Translations under genes and position numbers: made by a program
Shown: one piece after another, positions 28,861 through 42,933 of the stretch
How the letters are laid out: every line of letters begins with the position of its first letter
How positions within the stretch are numbered: the stretch's first letter is position 1
DNA from: Chenopodium formosanum
Taxonomy: Eukaryota; Streptophyta; Magnoliopsida; Caryophyllales; Amaranthaceae
Assembly: GCA_024500155.1 (NCBI GenBank)
Contig: CM044858.1
Location: forward strand, 24,477,795 to 24,541,794
Reading direction: 5' to 3'
Length of the DNA stretch: 64,000 nucleotides
The notes under the pieces: generated by a model
What the model was told of the DNA's origin: nothing
Databases searched by the model: none
What the model saw: only the letters and a program-made list of their open reading frames with translations

Positions 28861-31800
28861 GAAATGCAATTGACTTTCATTAGATTCTAAAAGCTTTGTT
28901 TGAATGTGTTTGACTTTCATTTGACTCAATTAGCTTTGTTGAAAGTGTTTGACTTTCATTTGACTCAATTAGCATTGTGGAATGCAATTGACTTTCATTT
29001 GATTCAAAAAGCTTTGTTTGAATGTATTTGACATTCATTTAATTCTAAAAGCTTTGTTGAAAGTGTTTGACTTTCATTTGACTCAATTAGATTTGTTGAA
29101 TGCGTTTGACTTTCATTTGATTCAAAAAGCTTTGTTTGAATGTGTTTGACTAGCGTTTGACTCAATTAGCTTTGTTGATTGTGTTTGACTTTATTTGACT
29201 CAATTAGCATTGTGTAATGCAATTAACTTTCATTTGATTCAAAAAGCATTGTTTGAATTTATTTGACTTTCATTTGATTCTAAAAGCTTTGTTGAAAGTG
29301 TTTAACTTTCATTTGACTCAATTAGCTTTGTTGAATGTGTTTGATTATCATTTGATTAAATTAGCATTGTGGAATGAAATTGACTTTCATTTGATTTAAA
29401 AACCTTAGTTTGAATGTATTTGACTTTCATTTGATTCTAAAAGCTTTGTTGAAAGTGTTTGACTTTCATTTGACTCAATTAGCTTTGTTGAATGTGTTTG
29501 ACTTTCATTTGACTCAATTAGCATTGGGAAATGCAATTGACTTTCATTAGATTCTAAAAGCTTTGTTTGAATGTGTTTGACTTTCATTTGACTCAATTAG
29601 CTTTGTTGAAAGTGTTTGACTTTCATTTAACTCAATTAGCATTGTAGAATGCAATTGACTTTCATTTAGTTTAAAAAGCTTTGTTTGAATGGATTTGACT
29701 TTCTTTTGAATCTAAAAGCTTTGTTGAAAGTGTTTAACTTTCATTTGACTCAATTAGCTTTGTTGAAAGTGTTTGACTTTCATTTAACTCAATTAGCATT
29801 GTAGAATGCAATTGACTTTCATTTAGTTTAAAAAGCTTTGTTTGAATGGATTTGACTTTCTTTTGAATCTAAAAGCTTTGTTGAAAGTGTTTAACTTTCA
29901 TTTGACTCAATTAGCTTTGTTGAATGAATTTGACTTTCATTTGATTCAACTAGCATTGGGAAATGCAATTGACTTTCATTAGATTCTAAAAGCCTTGTTT
30001 GAATGTGTTTGACTTTCATTTGACTCAATTAACTTTGTGAATGGATTTGACTTTCATTTAACTCAATTAGCATTGTGGAATGCAATGAACTTTCATTTGA
30101 TTCAAAAAGCTTTGTTTGAATGTATTTGACTTTCATTTGATTCTAAAAGCTTTGTTGAAAGTGTTTGACTTTCGTTCGACTTAATTAGCTTAGTTGAATG
30201 CATTTGACTTTCATTTGATTCAAAAAGCTTTGTTTGAATGTGTTTGAGTTTCGTTTGACTCAATTAGCTTTGTTGATTGTGTTTGACTTTCATTTGACTC
30301 ATTTAGCATTGTGGAATGCAATAACTTTCATTTGACTCAATTAGCATTGTGAAAAGCAATTGACTTTCATTTGATTCAAAAAGCTTTGTTTGAATGTATT
30401 TGACTTTCATTTGATTCTAATAGCTTTTTAAAAGTGTTTGACTTTCATTTGACTCATTAAGCTTTGTTGAATGCATTTGACTTTCATTTGATTTCAAAAG
30501 CTTTGTTTGAATGTGTTTAACTTTCATTTGACTTAATTAGCTTTGTTGAATGTGTTTGACTTTCATTTGACTCAATTAGCACTGTGGAATGCAATTGACT
30601 TTCATTTGATTCAAAAAAGCTTTGTTTGTATGTATTTGACTTTCATTTGATTCTAAAAGCTTTGTTGAAAGTGTTTGACTTTCATTTGACTCATTAAGCT
30701 TTGTTGAATGCATTTGACTTTCATTTGATTTTAAAAGCTTTGTTTGAATGTGTTTAACTTTGATTTGACTCATTAAGCTTTGTTGAATGCATTTGACTTT
30801 CATTTGATTCAAAAAGCTTTGTTTGAATGTGTTTAACTTTCATTTGACTCAATTAGCTTTGTTGAATTTGTTTGACTTTCATTTGACTCTATTAGCATTG
30901 TGCAATGCAATTGACTTTCATTTGATTCAAAAAGCTTTGTTTGAATGTATTAGACTTTCATTTGATTCTAAAAGCTTTGATGAAAGTGTTTGACTTTCAT
31001 TTGACTCAGTTAGCTTAGTTGAATGCATTTGACTTTCATTTTATTCAAAAAGCTTTGTTTGAATGTGTTTGACTTTTGTTTGACTCAATTAGCTTTGTTG
31101 AATGTGTTTGACTTTCATTTGACTTAATTAGCATTGTGGAATGCAATTGACTTTCATCTGATTCAAAAAGATTTGTTTGAATGTATTTGACTTTCATTTG
31201 ATTCTAAAAGCTTTGTTGAAAGTGATTGACTTTCATTTGACTCAGTTAGCTTAGTTGAATGCATTTGACTTTCATTTTATTCAAAAAGCTTTGTTTGAAT
31301 GTGTTTGACTTTTGTTTGACTCAATTAGCTTTATTGATTGTGTTTGACTTTCATTTGACTTAATTAGCATTGTGGAATGCAATTGACTTTCATCTGATTC
31401 AAAAAGCTTTGTTTTAATGTATTTGACTTTCATTTGATTCTAAAAGCTTTGTTCAAAGTGTTTCACTTTCATTTGACTCAATTTTCTTAGTTGAATGCAT
31501 TTAACTTTCATTTGATTTAAAAAGTTTTGTTTGAATGTGTTTCACTTTTGTTTGACTCAATTAGCTTTGCTGATTGTGTTTGACTTTAATTTGACTCAAT
31601 TAGCATTGTGTAATGCAATTGACTTTTATTTGATTCAAAAAGCTTTGTTTGAATGTATTTGACTTTCATTTGATTCTAAAAGCTTTGTTGAAAGTGTTTG
31701 ACTTTCATTTGACTCTATTAGATTTGTTGAATGCGTTTGACTTACATTTTATTGAAAAAGCTTTGTTTGAATGTGTTTGACTTTAAGTTGACTAAATTAG

Positions 31801-32353
31801 CTTTGTTGAATGTGTTTGACATTCATTTGACTCAATTAGCATTGGGAAATGCCATTAACTTTCATTTGATTCAAAAAGCTTTGTTTGAATGTATTTGACT
31901 TTCATTTGATTCTAAAAGCTTTGTTGAAAGTGTTTGACTTTCATTCGACTTAATTAGCTTAGTTGAATGCATTTGACTTTCATTTGATTCAAAAAGCTTT
32001 GTTTGAATGTGTTTGAGTTTCGTTTGACTCAATTAGCTTTGTTGATTGTGTTTGACTTTCATTTGACTCAATTAGCATAGTGGAATGCAATTGACTTTCA
32101 TTTGACTCAATTAGCATTGTGAAAAGCAATTGACTTTCATTTGATTCAAAAAGCTTTGTTTGAATGTATTTGACTTTCATTTGATTCTAAAAGCTTTGTC
32201 GAAAGTGTTTGACTTTCATTTGACTCAATTAGCTTTGTTGAATGCATTTGACTTTCATTTGATTCAAAAAGCTTTGTTTGAATGTGTTTGACTTTTATTT
32301 GACTCAGTTAGCATTATTGAATGTGTTTGACTTTCATTTGACTCAATTAACAT

Positions 32354-32589
32354 TGTGGAATGCAATTGACTTTCATTTGATTCAAAAAGCTTTGTTTGAA
32401 TGTATTTGACTTTCATTTGATTCTAAAAGCTTTGCTGAAAGTGTTTGACTTTCATTTGACTCAATTAGCTTTGTTGAATGCATTTGACTTTCATTTGATT
32501 CAAAAAGCTTTGTTTGAATGTGTTTGACTATCGTTTGACTCAATTAGCTTTGTTGATTGTGTTTGACTTTCATTTGACTCAATTTGCAT
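32354..32589. repeat. Representative 236-bp higher-order repeat (A-B-C-D-E-F)
   Basis: A clean copy of the six-monomer unit. Counted from the TGTGGAATGC of one F monomer to the equivalent base of the next it is 236 bp, made of monomers of 40, 39, 39, 40, 39 and 39 bp. The same 236-bp step separates positions 1 and 237 at the left edge. Type endings are: A GAATGTAT, B GAAAGTGT, C GAATGCAT, D GAATGTGT after a TTTG, E GAATGTGT after a TTG, F GGAATGCAA. Confidence 0.9.
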
Positions 32590-34599
32590 TATGGAATGCA
32601 ATTGACTTTCATTTGATTCAAAAAGCTTTGTTTTAATGTATTTGACTTTCATTTGATTCTAAAAGCTTTGTTGAAAGTGTTTGACTTTCATTTGACTCAA
32701 TCAGCTTTGTTGAATGCATTTGACTTTCATTTGATTCAAAACGCTTTGTTTGAATGTGTTTGACTTTCATTTGACTCAATTAGCTTTTAATGAATGTGTT
32801 TGACTTTCATTTGACTCAATTAGCATTGTGGAATGCAATTGACTTTCATCTGATTCAAAAAGCTTTGTTTGAATGTATTTGACTTTCATTTGATTCTAAA
32901 AGCTTTATTGAAAGTGTTTGACTTTCATTTGACTCAATTAGCTTAGTTGAATGCATTTGACTTTCATTTGATTCAAAAAGCTATGTTTAAATGTGTTTGA
33001 CTTTCATTTGACTCAATTAGCTTTGTTGAAAGTGTTTGACTTTCATTTGACTAAATTAGCATTGTGGAATGCAATTGACTTTCATTTGATTCAAAAAGCT
33101 TTGTTTGAATGTATTTGACTTTCATTTGATTCTAAAAGCTTTGTTGAAAGTGTTTGACTTTCATTTGACTCAATTAGCTTTGTTGAATGCATTTGACTTT
33201 CATTTGATTAAAAAAGCTTTGTTTGAATGTGTTTAACTTTAATTTGACTCAATTAGCTTTTAATGAATGTGTTTGACTTTCGTTTGACTCAATTAGCATT
33301 GTGGAATGCAATTGACTTTCATCTGATTCAAAAAGCTTTGTTTTAATGTATTTGACTTTCATTTGATTCTAAAAGCTTTATTGAAAGTGTTTGACTTTCA
33401 TTTGACTCAATTAGCTTAGTTGAATGCATTTGACTTTCATTTTATTCAAAAAGCTTTGTTTGAATGTGTTTGACTTTCGTTTGATTCAATAAGCTTTGTT
33501 GATTGTGTTTGACTTTCATTTGACTCAATTTGCATTATAGAATGCAATAAACTTTCATTTGATTCAAAAAGCTTTGTTTGAATGTATTTGACTTTAATTT
33601 GATTCTAAAAGCTTTGTTGAAATTGTTTGACTTTCATTTTACTCAAAAAGCTTTGTTTGAATGTATTTGACTTTCATTTGATTTTAAAAGCTTTGTTGAA
33701 ACTGTTTGACTTTCATTTGACTCAATTAGCTTTGTTGAATGTGTTTGACTTTCATTTGACTCAATTAGCATTGTGGAATGCAATTGACTTTCATTTGATT
33801 TAAAAACCTTAGTTTGAATGTATTTGACTTTCATTTGATTCTAAATGCTTTGTTGAAAGTGTTTGACTTTCATTTGACTTAATTAGCTTATTTGAATGCA
33901 TTTGACATTCATTTGATTCAAAAAGCTTTGTTTGAATGTGTTTGACTTTCGTTTCACTCAATTAGCTTTGTTGATTGTGTTTGACTTTCATTTGACTCAA
34001 TTTGCATTATGGAATTCAATTGACTTTCATTTGACTCAATAAGCTTTGTTGATTGTGTTTGACTTTCATTTGACTCAATTAGCATTGTGGAATGCAATTG
34101 ACTTTCATTTGATTCAAAAAGCTTTGTTTGAATGTATTTCACATTCATTTGATTCTAAAAGCTTTGTTGAAATTGTTTGACTTTCATTTGACTCAATTAG
34201 CATTGTGTAATGCAATTGAATTTCATTTGATTCAAAAAGATTTGTTTGAATGCATTTGACTTTCATTTGATTCAATTAGCTTTGTTGAATGCATTTGACT
34301 TTCATTTGATTCAAAAAGCTTTGTTTGAAAGTGTTTGACTTTCGTTTGACTCAATTAGCTTTGTTGATTGTGTTTGACTTTCATTTGACTCAATTTGCAT
34401 TATGGAATGCAATTGACTTTCATTTGATTCAAAAAGCTTTGTTTGAATGTATTTGACTTTCATTTGATTCTAAAAGCTTTGTTGAAAGTGTTTGACTTTC
34501 ATTTGACTCAATTAGCTTTGTTGAATGCATTTAACTTTCATTTGATTCAAAAAGCTTTGTTTGAATGTGTTTGACTTTCATTTGACTCAATTAGCTTTG

Positions 34600-37420
34600 T
34601 TTAATGTGTTTAACTTTCATTTGACTCAATTTGCATTATGGAATTCAATTGACTTTCATTTTACTCAAAAAGCTTTGTTTGAATGTATTTGACTTTCATT
34701 TGATTGTAAAAGCTTTGTTGAAAGTGTTTGACTTTCATTTGACTCAATTAGCTTTGTTGAATGTGTTTGACTTTCATTTGACTCAATTAGCATTTTGGAA
34801 TGCAATTAACTTTCATTTGATTTAAAAAGCTTAGTTTGAATGTATTTGACTTTCATTTGATTCTAAAAGCTTTGTTGAAAGTGTTTGACTTTCATTTGAC
34901 TCAATTAGCTTTGTTGAATGCATTTGACTTTCATTTGATTCAAAAAGCTTTGTTTGAATGTGTTTGACTTTCATTTGACTCAATTAGCTTTGTTGAATGT
35001 GTTTAACTTTCATTTGACTCAACTTGCATTATGGAATTCAATTGACTTTCATTTTACTCAAAAAGCTTTGTTTGAATGTATTTGACTTTCATTTGATTGT
35101 AAAAGCTTTGTTGAAAGTGTTTGACTTTCATTTGACTCAATTAGCTTTGTTGAATGTGTTTGACTTTCATTTGACTCAATTAGCATTTTGGAATGCAATT
35201 GACTTTCATTTGATTTAAAAAGCTTAGTTTGAATGTATTTGACTTTCATTTGATTCTAAAAGCTTTGTTGAAAGTGTTTGACTTTCATTTGACTCAATTA
35301 GCTTTGTTGAATGCATTTGACTTTCATTTGATTCAAAAAACTTTGTTTGAATGTGTTTGAATTTCGTTTGACTCAATTAGCTTTGTTGATTGTGTTTGAC
35401 TTTCATTTTACTCAATTTGCGTTATGGAATTCAATTGACTTTCATTTGATTCAAAAAGCTTTGTTTAAATGTATTTGACTTTCATTTGATTCTAAAAACT
35501 TTGTTGAAAGTGTTTGACTTTCAGTTGACTCAATTAGCTTTGTTGAATGCATTTGATTTTCATTTGATACAAAAAGCATTGTTTGAATGTGTTTGACTTT
35601 AATTTGACTCAATTAGCTTTGTTGAATGTGTTTAACTTTCATTTGACTCAATTTGCATTATGGAATTCAATTGACTTTCATTTTACTCAAAAAGCTTTGT
35701 TTGAATGTATTTGACTTTCATTTGATTGTAAAAGCTTTGTTGAAAGTGTTTGACTTTCATTTGACTCAATTAGCTTTGTTGAATGTGTTTGACTTTCATT
35801 TGACTCAATTAGCATTTTGGAATGCAATTGACTTTCATTTGATTTAAAAAGCTTAGTTTGAATGTATTTGACTTTCATTTGATTCTAAAAGCTTTGTTGA
35901 AAGTGTTTGACTTTCATTTGACTCAATTAGCATTGTGTAATGCAATTGACTTTCATTTGATTCAAAAAGATTTTTGTGAATGCATTTGACTTTCATTTGA
36001 TTCAATTAGCTTTGTTGAATGCATTTGACTTTCATTTGATTCAAAAAGCTTTGTTTGAATGTGTTTGACTTTCGTTTGACTCAATTAGCTTTGTTGAATG
36101 TGTTTGACTTTCATTCGACTCAATTTGCATTATGGAATGCAATTGACTTTCATTTGATTCAAAAAGCTTTGTTTGAATGTATTTGACTTTCATTTGATTC
36201 TAAAAGCTTTGTTGAAAGTGTTTGACTTTCATTTGACTCAATTAGCTTTGTTGAATGCATTTGACTTTCATTTGATTCAAAAAACTTTGTTTGAATATGT
36301 TTGACTTTCGTTTGACTCAATTAGCTTTGTTGATTGTGTTTGACTTTCAATTTACTCAATTTGCATTATGGAATTCAATTGACTTTTATTTGATTCAAAA
36401 AGCTTTGTTTAAATGTATTTGACTTTCATTTGATTCTAAAAACTTTGTTGAAAGTGTTTGACTTTCAGTTGACTCAATTAGCTTTGTTGAATGCATTTGA
36501 CTTTCATTTGATTCAAAAAGCTTTGTTTGAATGTGTTTGACTTTCATTTGACTCAATTAGGTTTGTTGAATGTGTTTAACTTTCATTTGACTCAATTTCC
36601 ATTATGGAATTCAATTGGCTTTCATTTTACTCAAAAAGCTTTGTTTGAATGTATTTGACTTTCATTTGATTGTAAAAGCTTTGTTGAAAGTGTTTGACTT
36701 TCATTTGACTTAATTAGCTTTGTTGAATGTGTTTGACTTTCATTTGACTCAATTAGCATTTTTGAATGCAATTGACTTTCATTTGATTTAAAAAGCTTAG
36801 TTTGAATGTATTTGACTTTCATTTGATTCTAAAAGCTTTGTTGAAAGTGTTTGACTTTCATTTGACTCAATCAGCTTTGTTGAATGTGTTTGACTTTCAT
36901 TTGACTCTATTAGCATTGTGGAATGCAATTGACTTTCATCTGATTCAAAAAGCTTTGTTTGAATGTATTTGACTTTCATTTGATTCTAAAAGCTTTGTTG
37001 AAAGTGTTTGACTTTCATTTGACTCAATTAGCTTTGTTGAATGCATTTGATTTTCATTTGATACAAAAAGCTTTGTTTAAATGTGTTTGACTTTAATTTG
37101 ACTCAATTAGCTTTGTTGAATGTGTTTAACTTTCATTTGACTCAATTGTCATTATGGAATTCAATTGACTTTCATTTTACTCAAAAAGCTTTGTTTGAAT
37201 GTATTTGACTTTCATTTGATTGTAAAAGCTTTGTTGAAAGTGTTTGACTTTCATTTGACTCAATTAGCTTTGTTGAATGTGTTTGACTTTCATTTGACTC
37301 AATTAGCATTTTGGAATGCAATTGACTTTCATTTGATTTAAAAAGCTTAGTTTGAATGTATTTGACTTTCATTTGATTCTAAAAGCTTTGTTGAAAGTGT
37401 TTGACTTTCATTTGACTCAA
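34600..37420. repeat. Superrepeats carrying the GGAATTC / GATTGTAAAAG variants
   Basis: A three-monomer signature (GCATTATGGAATTCAATTG, then TTTACTCAAAAAGC, then TTTGATTGTAAAAGC) occurs at about 34.64, 35.03, 35.66, 36.61 and 37.16 kb, and again at about 39.99 kb. Spacings are 393 (236+157), 629 (2x236+157), 944 (4x236) and about 550 bp. The G-to-T change creates GAATTC (EcoRI). I noticed this variant only from about 34 kb rightwards, so it marks a separate satellite subfamily. Confidence 0.75.
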
Positions 37421-40400
37421 TTAGCATTGTGTAATGCAATTGACTTTCATTTGATTCAAAAAGATTTGTTTGAATGCATTTGACTTTCATTTGATTCAAT
37501 TAGCTTTAATGAATGCATTTGACTTTCATTTGATTCAAAAAGCTTTGTTTGAATGTGTTTAACTTTCGTTTGACTCAATTAGCTTTGTTGATTGTGTTTG
37601 ACTTTCATTTGACTCAATTTGCATTATGGAATGCAATTGACTTTCATTTGATTCAAAAAGCTTTGTTTGAATGTATTTGACTTTCATTTGATTCTAAAAG
37701 CTTTGTTGAAAGTGTTTGCCTTTCATTTGACTCAATTAGCTTTGTTGAATGCATTTGACTTTCATCTGATTCAAAAAACTTTGTTTGAATATGTTTGACT
37801 TTCGTTTGACTCAATTAGCTTTGTTGATTGTGTTTGACTTTCAATTTACTCAATTTGCATTATGGAATTCAATTGACTTTTATTTGATTCAAAAAGCTTT
37901 GTTTAAATGTATTTGACTTTCATTTGATTCTAAAAGCTTTGTTGAAAGTGTTTGACTTTTATTTGACTCAATTAGCTTATTTGAATGCATTTGACTTTCA
38001 TTTGATTCAAAAAGCTTTGTTTGAATGTGTTTGACTTTCGTTTGACTCAATTAGCTTTGTTGATTGTGTTTGTCTTTCATTTGACTCAATTTGCATTATG
38101 GAATTCAATTGACTTTCATTTGACTCAATTAGCTTTGATGAATGTGTTTGACTTTCATTTGACTCAAATAGCATTGTGGAATGCAATTGACTTTCATCTG
38201 ATTCAAAAAGCTTTGTTTGAATGTATTTGACTTTCATTTGATTCTAAAAGCTTTGTTGAAAGTGTTTGACTTTAATATGACTCAATTAGCTTTGTTGAAT
38301 GCATTTGACTTTCATTTGATTCAAAAAGCTTTGTTTGAATGTGTTTAACTTTAATTTGACTCAATTAGCTTTGATGAATGTGTTTGACTTTCATTTGACT
38401 AATTAGCATTGTGGAATGCAATTGACTTTCATCTGATTTAAAAAGCTTTGTTTGAATGTATTTGACTTTAATTTGATTCTAAAAGCTTTGCTGAAAGTGT
38501 TTGACTTTCATTTGACTCAATTAGCTTTGTTGAATGCATTTGACTTTCATTTGATTCAAAAAGCTTTGTTTGAATGTGTTTGACTATCGTTTGACTCAAT
38601 TAGCTTTGTTGATTGTGTTTGACTTTCATTTGAGTCAATTTGCATTATGGAATGCAATTGACTTTCATTTGATTCAAAAAGCTTTGTTTGAATGTATTTG
38701 ACTTTCATTTGATTTTAAAAGCTTTGTTGAAAGTGTTTGACTTTCATTTGACTCAATTAGCTTTTTTGAATGCATTTGACTTTCATTTGATTCAAAAAGC
38801 CATATTTAAATGTGTTTGACTTTCATTTGACTCAATTAGCTTTGTTGAATGTGTTGACTTTCATTTGACTAAATTAGCATTGTGGAATGCAATTGACTTT
38901 CATTTGATTCAAAAAGCTTTGTTTGAATGTATTTGACTTTCATTTGATTCTAAAAGCTTTGATGAAAGTGTTTGACTTTCATTTGACTCAATTAGCTTTG
39001 TTGAATGCATTTGACTTTCATTTGATTCAAAAAGCTTTGTTTGAATGTGTTTAACTTTAATTTGTCTCAATTAGCTTTGTTCAAATTGTTTGACTTTCAT
39101 TTAATTCAATTAGCATTGTAGAATGCAATTGACTTTCATTTGATTCAAAAAGCTTTGTTTGAATGTATTTGACTTTCATTTGATTCTAAAAGCTTTATTA
39201 AAAGTGTTTAAATTTCATTTGACTCAATTAGCTTAGTTGAATGCATTTGACTTTCATTTTATTAAAAATGCTTTGTTTGAATGGGTTTGACATCTGTTTG
39301 ACTCAATTAGCTTTGTTGATTGTGTTTGACTTTCATTTGACTCAATTTGCATTTTGGAATGCAATTGACTTTCATTTGATTCAAAAAGCTTTGTTTGAAT
39401 GCATTTGACTTTCATTTGATTCAAAAAGCTTTGTTTGAATGTGTTTGACTTTCGTTTGACTCAATTAGCTTTGTTGATTGTGTTTGACTTTCATTTGACT
39501 CAATTTGCATTATGGAATGCAATTGACTTTCATTGGATTCAAAAACCTTTGTTTGAATGTATTTGACTTTCATTTGATTCTAAAAGCTTTGTTGAAAGAG
39601 TTTGACTTTCATTTGACTCAATTAGCTTTAATGAATGCATTTGACTTTCATTTGATTCAAAAAGCTTTGTTTGAATGTGTTTGACTTTCATTTGACTCGA
39701 TTAGCTTTGTTGAATGTGTTTGACTTTCATTTGACTCTATAAGCATTGTGGAATGCAATTGACTTTCATTAAATTCAAAAAGCTTTGTTTGACTGTATTT
39801 GACTTTCATTTGATTCCAAAAGCTTTGTTGAAAGTGTTTGACTTTCATTTGACTCAATCAGCTTTGTTGAATGCATTTGACTTTCATTTGATTCAAAAAG
39901 CTTTGTTTGAATGTGTTTGACTTTCATTTGACTCAATTAGCTTTGTTGAATGTGTTTAACTTTCATTTGACTCAATTTGCATTATGGAATTCAATTGACT
40001 TTCATTTTACTCAAAAAGCTTTGTTTGAATGTATTTGACTTTCATTTGATTGTAAAAGCTTTGTTGAAAATGTTTGACTTTCATTTTACTCAATTAGCTT
40101 TGTTGAATGTGTTTGACTTTCATTTGACTCAATTAGCATTTTGGAATGCAATTGACTTTCATTTGATTTAAAAAGCTTAGTTTGAATGTATTTGACTTTC
40201 ATTTGATTCTAAAAGCTTTGTTGAAAGTGTTTGACTTTCATTTGACTCAATTAGCTTTGTTGAATGTGTTTGACTTTCATTTGACTCAATTAGCATTGTG
40301 GAATGCAATTGACTTTCATTTGGTTCAAAAAGCTTTGTTTGAATGTATTTGACATTCATTTGATTCTAAAAGCTTTGTTGAAATTGTTTGACTTTCATTT

Positions 40401-41300
40401 GACTCAATTAGGATTGTGTAATGCAATTGACTTTCATTTGATTCAAAAAGATTTGTTTGAATGCATTTGACTTTCATTTGTTTCAATTAGCTTTGTTGAA
40501 TGCATTTGACTTTCATTTGATTCAAAAAGCTTTGTTTGAATGTGTTTGACTTTCGTTTGACTCAATTAGCATTGTTGATTGTGTTTGACTATCATTTGAC
40601 TCAATTTGCATTATGGAATGCAATTGACTTTCATTTGATTCAAAAAGCTTTGTTTGAATGTATTTGACTTTCATTTGATTCTAAAAGCTTTGTTGAAAGT
40701 GTTTGACTTTCATTTGACTCAATTAGCTTTGTTGAATGCATTTGACTTTCATTTTATTCAAAAAACTTTGTTTGAATATGTTTGACTTTCGTTTGACTCA
40801 ATTAGCTTTGTTGATTGTGTTTGACTTTCATTTTACTCAATTTGCATTATGGAATTCAATTGACTTTCATTTGATTCAAAAAGCTTTGTTTAAATGTATT
40901 TGACTTTCATTTGATTCTAAAAGCTTTGTTGAAAGTGTTTGACTTTTATTTGACTCAATTAGCTTATTTGAATGCATTTGACTTTCATTTGATTCAAAAA
41001 GCTTTGTTTGAATGTGTTTGACTTTCGTTTGACTCAATTAGCTTTGTTGATTGTGTTTGTCTTTCATTTGACTCAATTTGCATTATGGAATTCAATTGAA
41101 TTTCATTTGACTCAATTAGCTTTGATGAATGTGTTTGACTTTCATTTGACTCAATTAGCATTGTGGAATGCAATTGACTTTCATCTGATTCAAAAAGTTT
41201 TGTTTGAATGTATTTTACTTTCATTTGATTCTAAAAGCTTTGTTGAAAGTGTTTGACTTTAATTTGACTCAATTAGCTTTGTTAAACGCATTTGACTTTC
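37400..41300. repeat. 2987-bp offset duplication
   Basis: Segment about 37.4-38.3 kb recurs at about 40.4-41.3 kb with an offset of 2987 bp. Shared private variants include GTGTTTGTCTTTCATTTG, AGCTTTGATGAATGTG and CTTATTTGAATGCATTTG. The right copy carries further substitutions such as TTGAATTTCATTTGAC. Confidence 0.7.
38711..39500. repeat. Paralogous empty site for the retrotransposon insertion
   Basis: 38711-39047 matches the satellite immediately left of the element (42602-42938) at a constant offset of 3891 bp with about 4 differences. It shares rare variants such as the 1-bp-deleted GAATGTGTTGAC, GACTAAATTAGC and GCTTTGATGAAAG. Directly downstream, 39043 onward matches the satellite right of the element (53398 onward; TTTAATTTGTCTCAATTAGC, then TTCAAATTG). 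A single GAATG (39043-39047) lies where the element has two. This is therefore a copy of the target made before, or without, the insertion. Confidence 0.88.
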
Positions 41301-42933
41301 ATTTGATTCAAAAAGCTTTGTTTGAATGTGTTTAACTTTAATTTGACTCAATTAGCTTTGATGAATGTGTTTGACTTTCATTTGACTCAATTAGCATTAT
41401 GGAATGCAATTGACTTTCATGTGATTCAAAAAGCTTTGTTTGAATGTATTTGACTTTCATTTGATTCTAAAAGCTTTGTTGAAAGTGTTTGACTTTCATT
41501 TGACTCAATTAGCTTTGTTGAATGCATTTCACTTTCATTTGACTCAATTTGCATTATGGAATTCAATTGAATTTCATTTGACTCAGTTAGCTTTGTTGAA
41601 TGTGTTTGACTTTCATTTGACTCAATTAGCATTGTGGAATGCAATTGACTTTCATTTGATTTAAAAAGCTTTGTTTGAATGTATTTAACTTTTATTTGAT
41701 TCTAAAAGCTTTGCTGAAAGTATTTGACTTTCATTTGACTCAATTAGCTTTGTTGAATGCATTTGACTTTCATTTGATTCAAAAAGCTTTGTTTGAATGT
41801 GTTTGACTATCGTTTGACTCAATTAGCTTTGTTGATTGTGTTTGACTTTCATTTGACTCAATTTGCATTATGGAATGCAATTGACTTTCATGTGATTCAA
41901 AAAGCTTTGTTTGAATGTATTTGACTTTCATTTGATTCTAAAAGCTTTGTTGAAAGTGTTTGACTTTCATTTGACTTAATTAGCTTTGTTGAATGCATTT
42001 GACTTTCATTTGATTCAAAAAGTTTTGTTTGAATGTGTTTGACTTTCATTTGACTCAATTAGCTTTGTTGAATGTGTTTGACTTTTATTTGACTCAATTA
42101 GCATTGTGGAATGCAATTGACTTTCATTTGATTCAAAAAGCTTTGTTTGAATGTATTTGACTTTCATTTGATTCTCAAAGCTTTGTTTAAAGTGTTTGAC
42201 TTTCATTTGACTCAATTAGCTTTGTTGAATGCATTTGACTTACATTTGATTCAAAAAGCTTTGTTTGAATGTGTTTGACTTTCATTTGACTCAATTAGCT
42301 TTGTTGAATGTGTTTGACTTTCATTTGACTCAATTAGCATTGTGGAATGCAATTGACTTTCATTTGATTCAAAAAGCTTTGTTGAAAGTGTTTGACTTTC
42401 ATTTGACTCAATTAGCTTTGTTGAATGCATTTGACTTTCATTTGATTCAAAAAACTTTGTTTGAATGTGTTTGACTTTCGTTTGACTCAATTAGCTTTGT
42501 TGATTGTGTTTGACTTTCATTTTACTCAATTTGCGTTATGGAATTCAATTGACTTTCATTTGATTCAAAAAGCTTTGTTTAAATGTATTTGACTTTCATT
42601 TGATTTTAAAAGCTTTGTTGAAAGTGTTTGACTTTCATTAGACTCAATTAGCTTTTTTGAATGCATTTGACTTTCATTTGATTCAAAAAGCTATGTTTAA
42701 ATGTGTTTGACTTTCATTTGACTCAATTAGCTTTGTTGAATGTGTTGACTTTAATTTGACTAAATTAGCATTGTGGAATGCAATTGACTTTCATTTGATT
42801 CAAAAAGCTTTGTTTGAATGTATTTGACTTTCATTTGATTCTAAAAGCTTTGATGAAAGTGTTTGACTTTCATTTGACTCAATTAGCTTTGTTGAATGCA
42901 TTTGACTTTCATTTGATTCAAAAAGCTTTGTTT

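Noticed and set aside
42251..42490. Minus-strand frames of 60-79 codons rich in SNESQ
   Set aside because: A direct consequence of 39-bp monomers being divisible by three; length is limited by 40-bp monomers, and nothing suggests expression.
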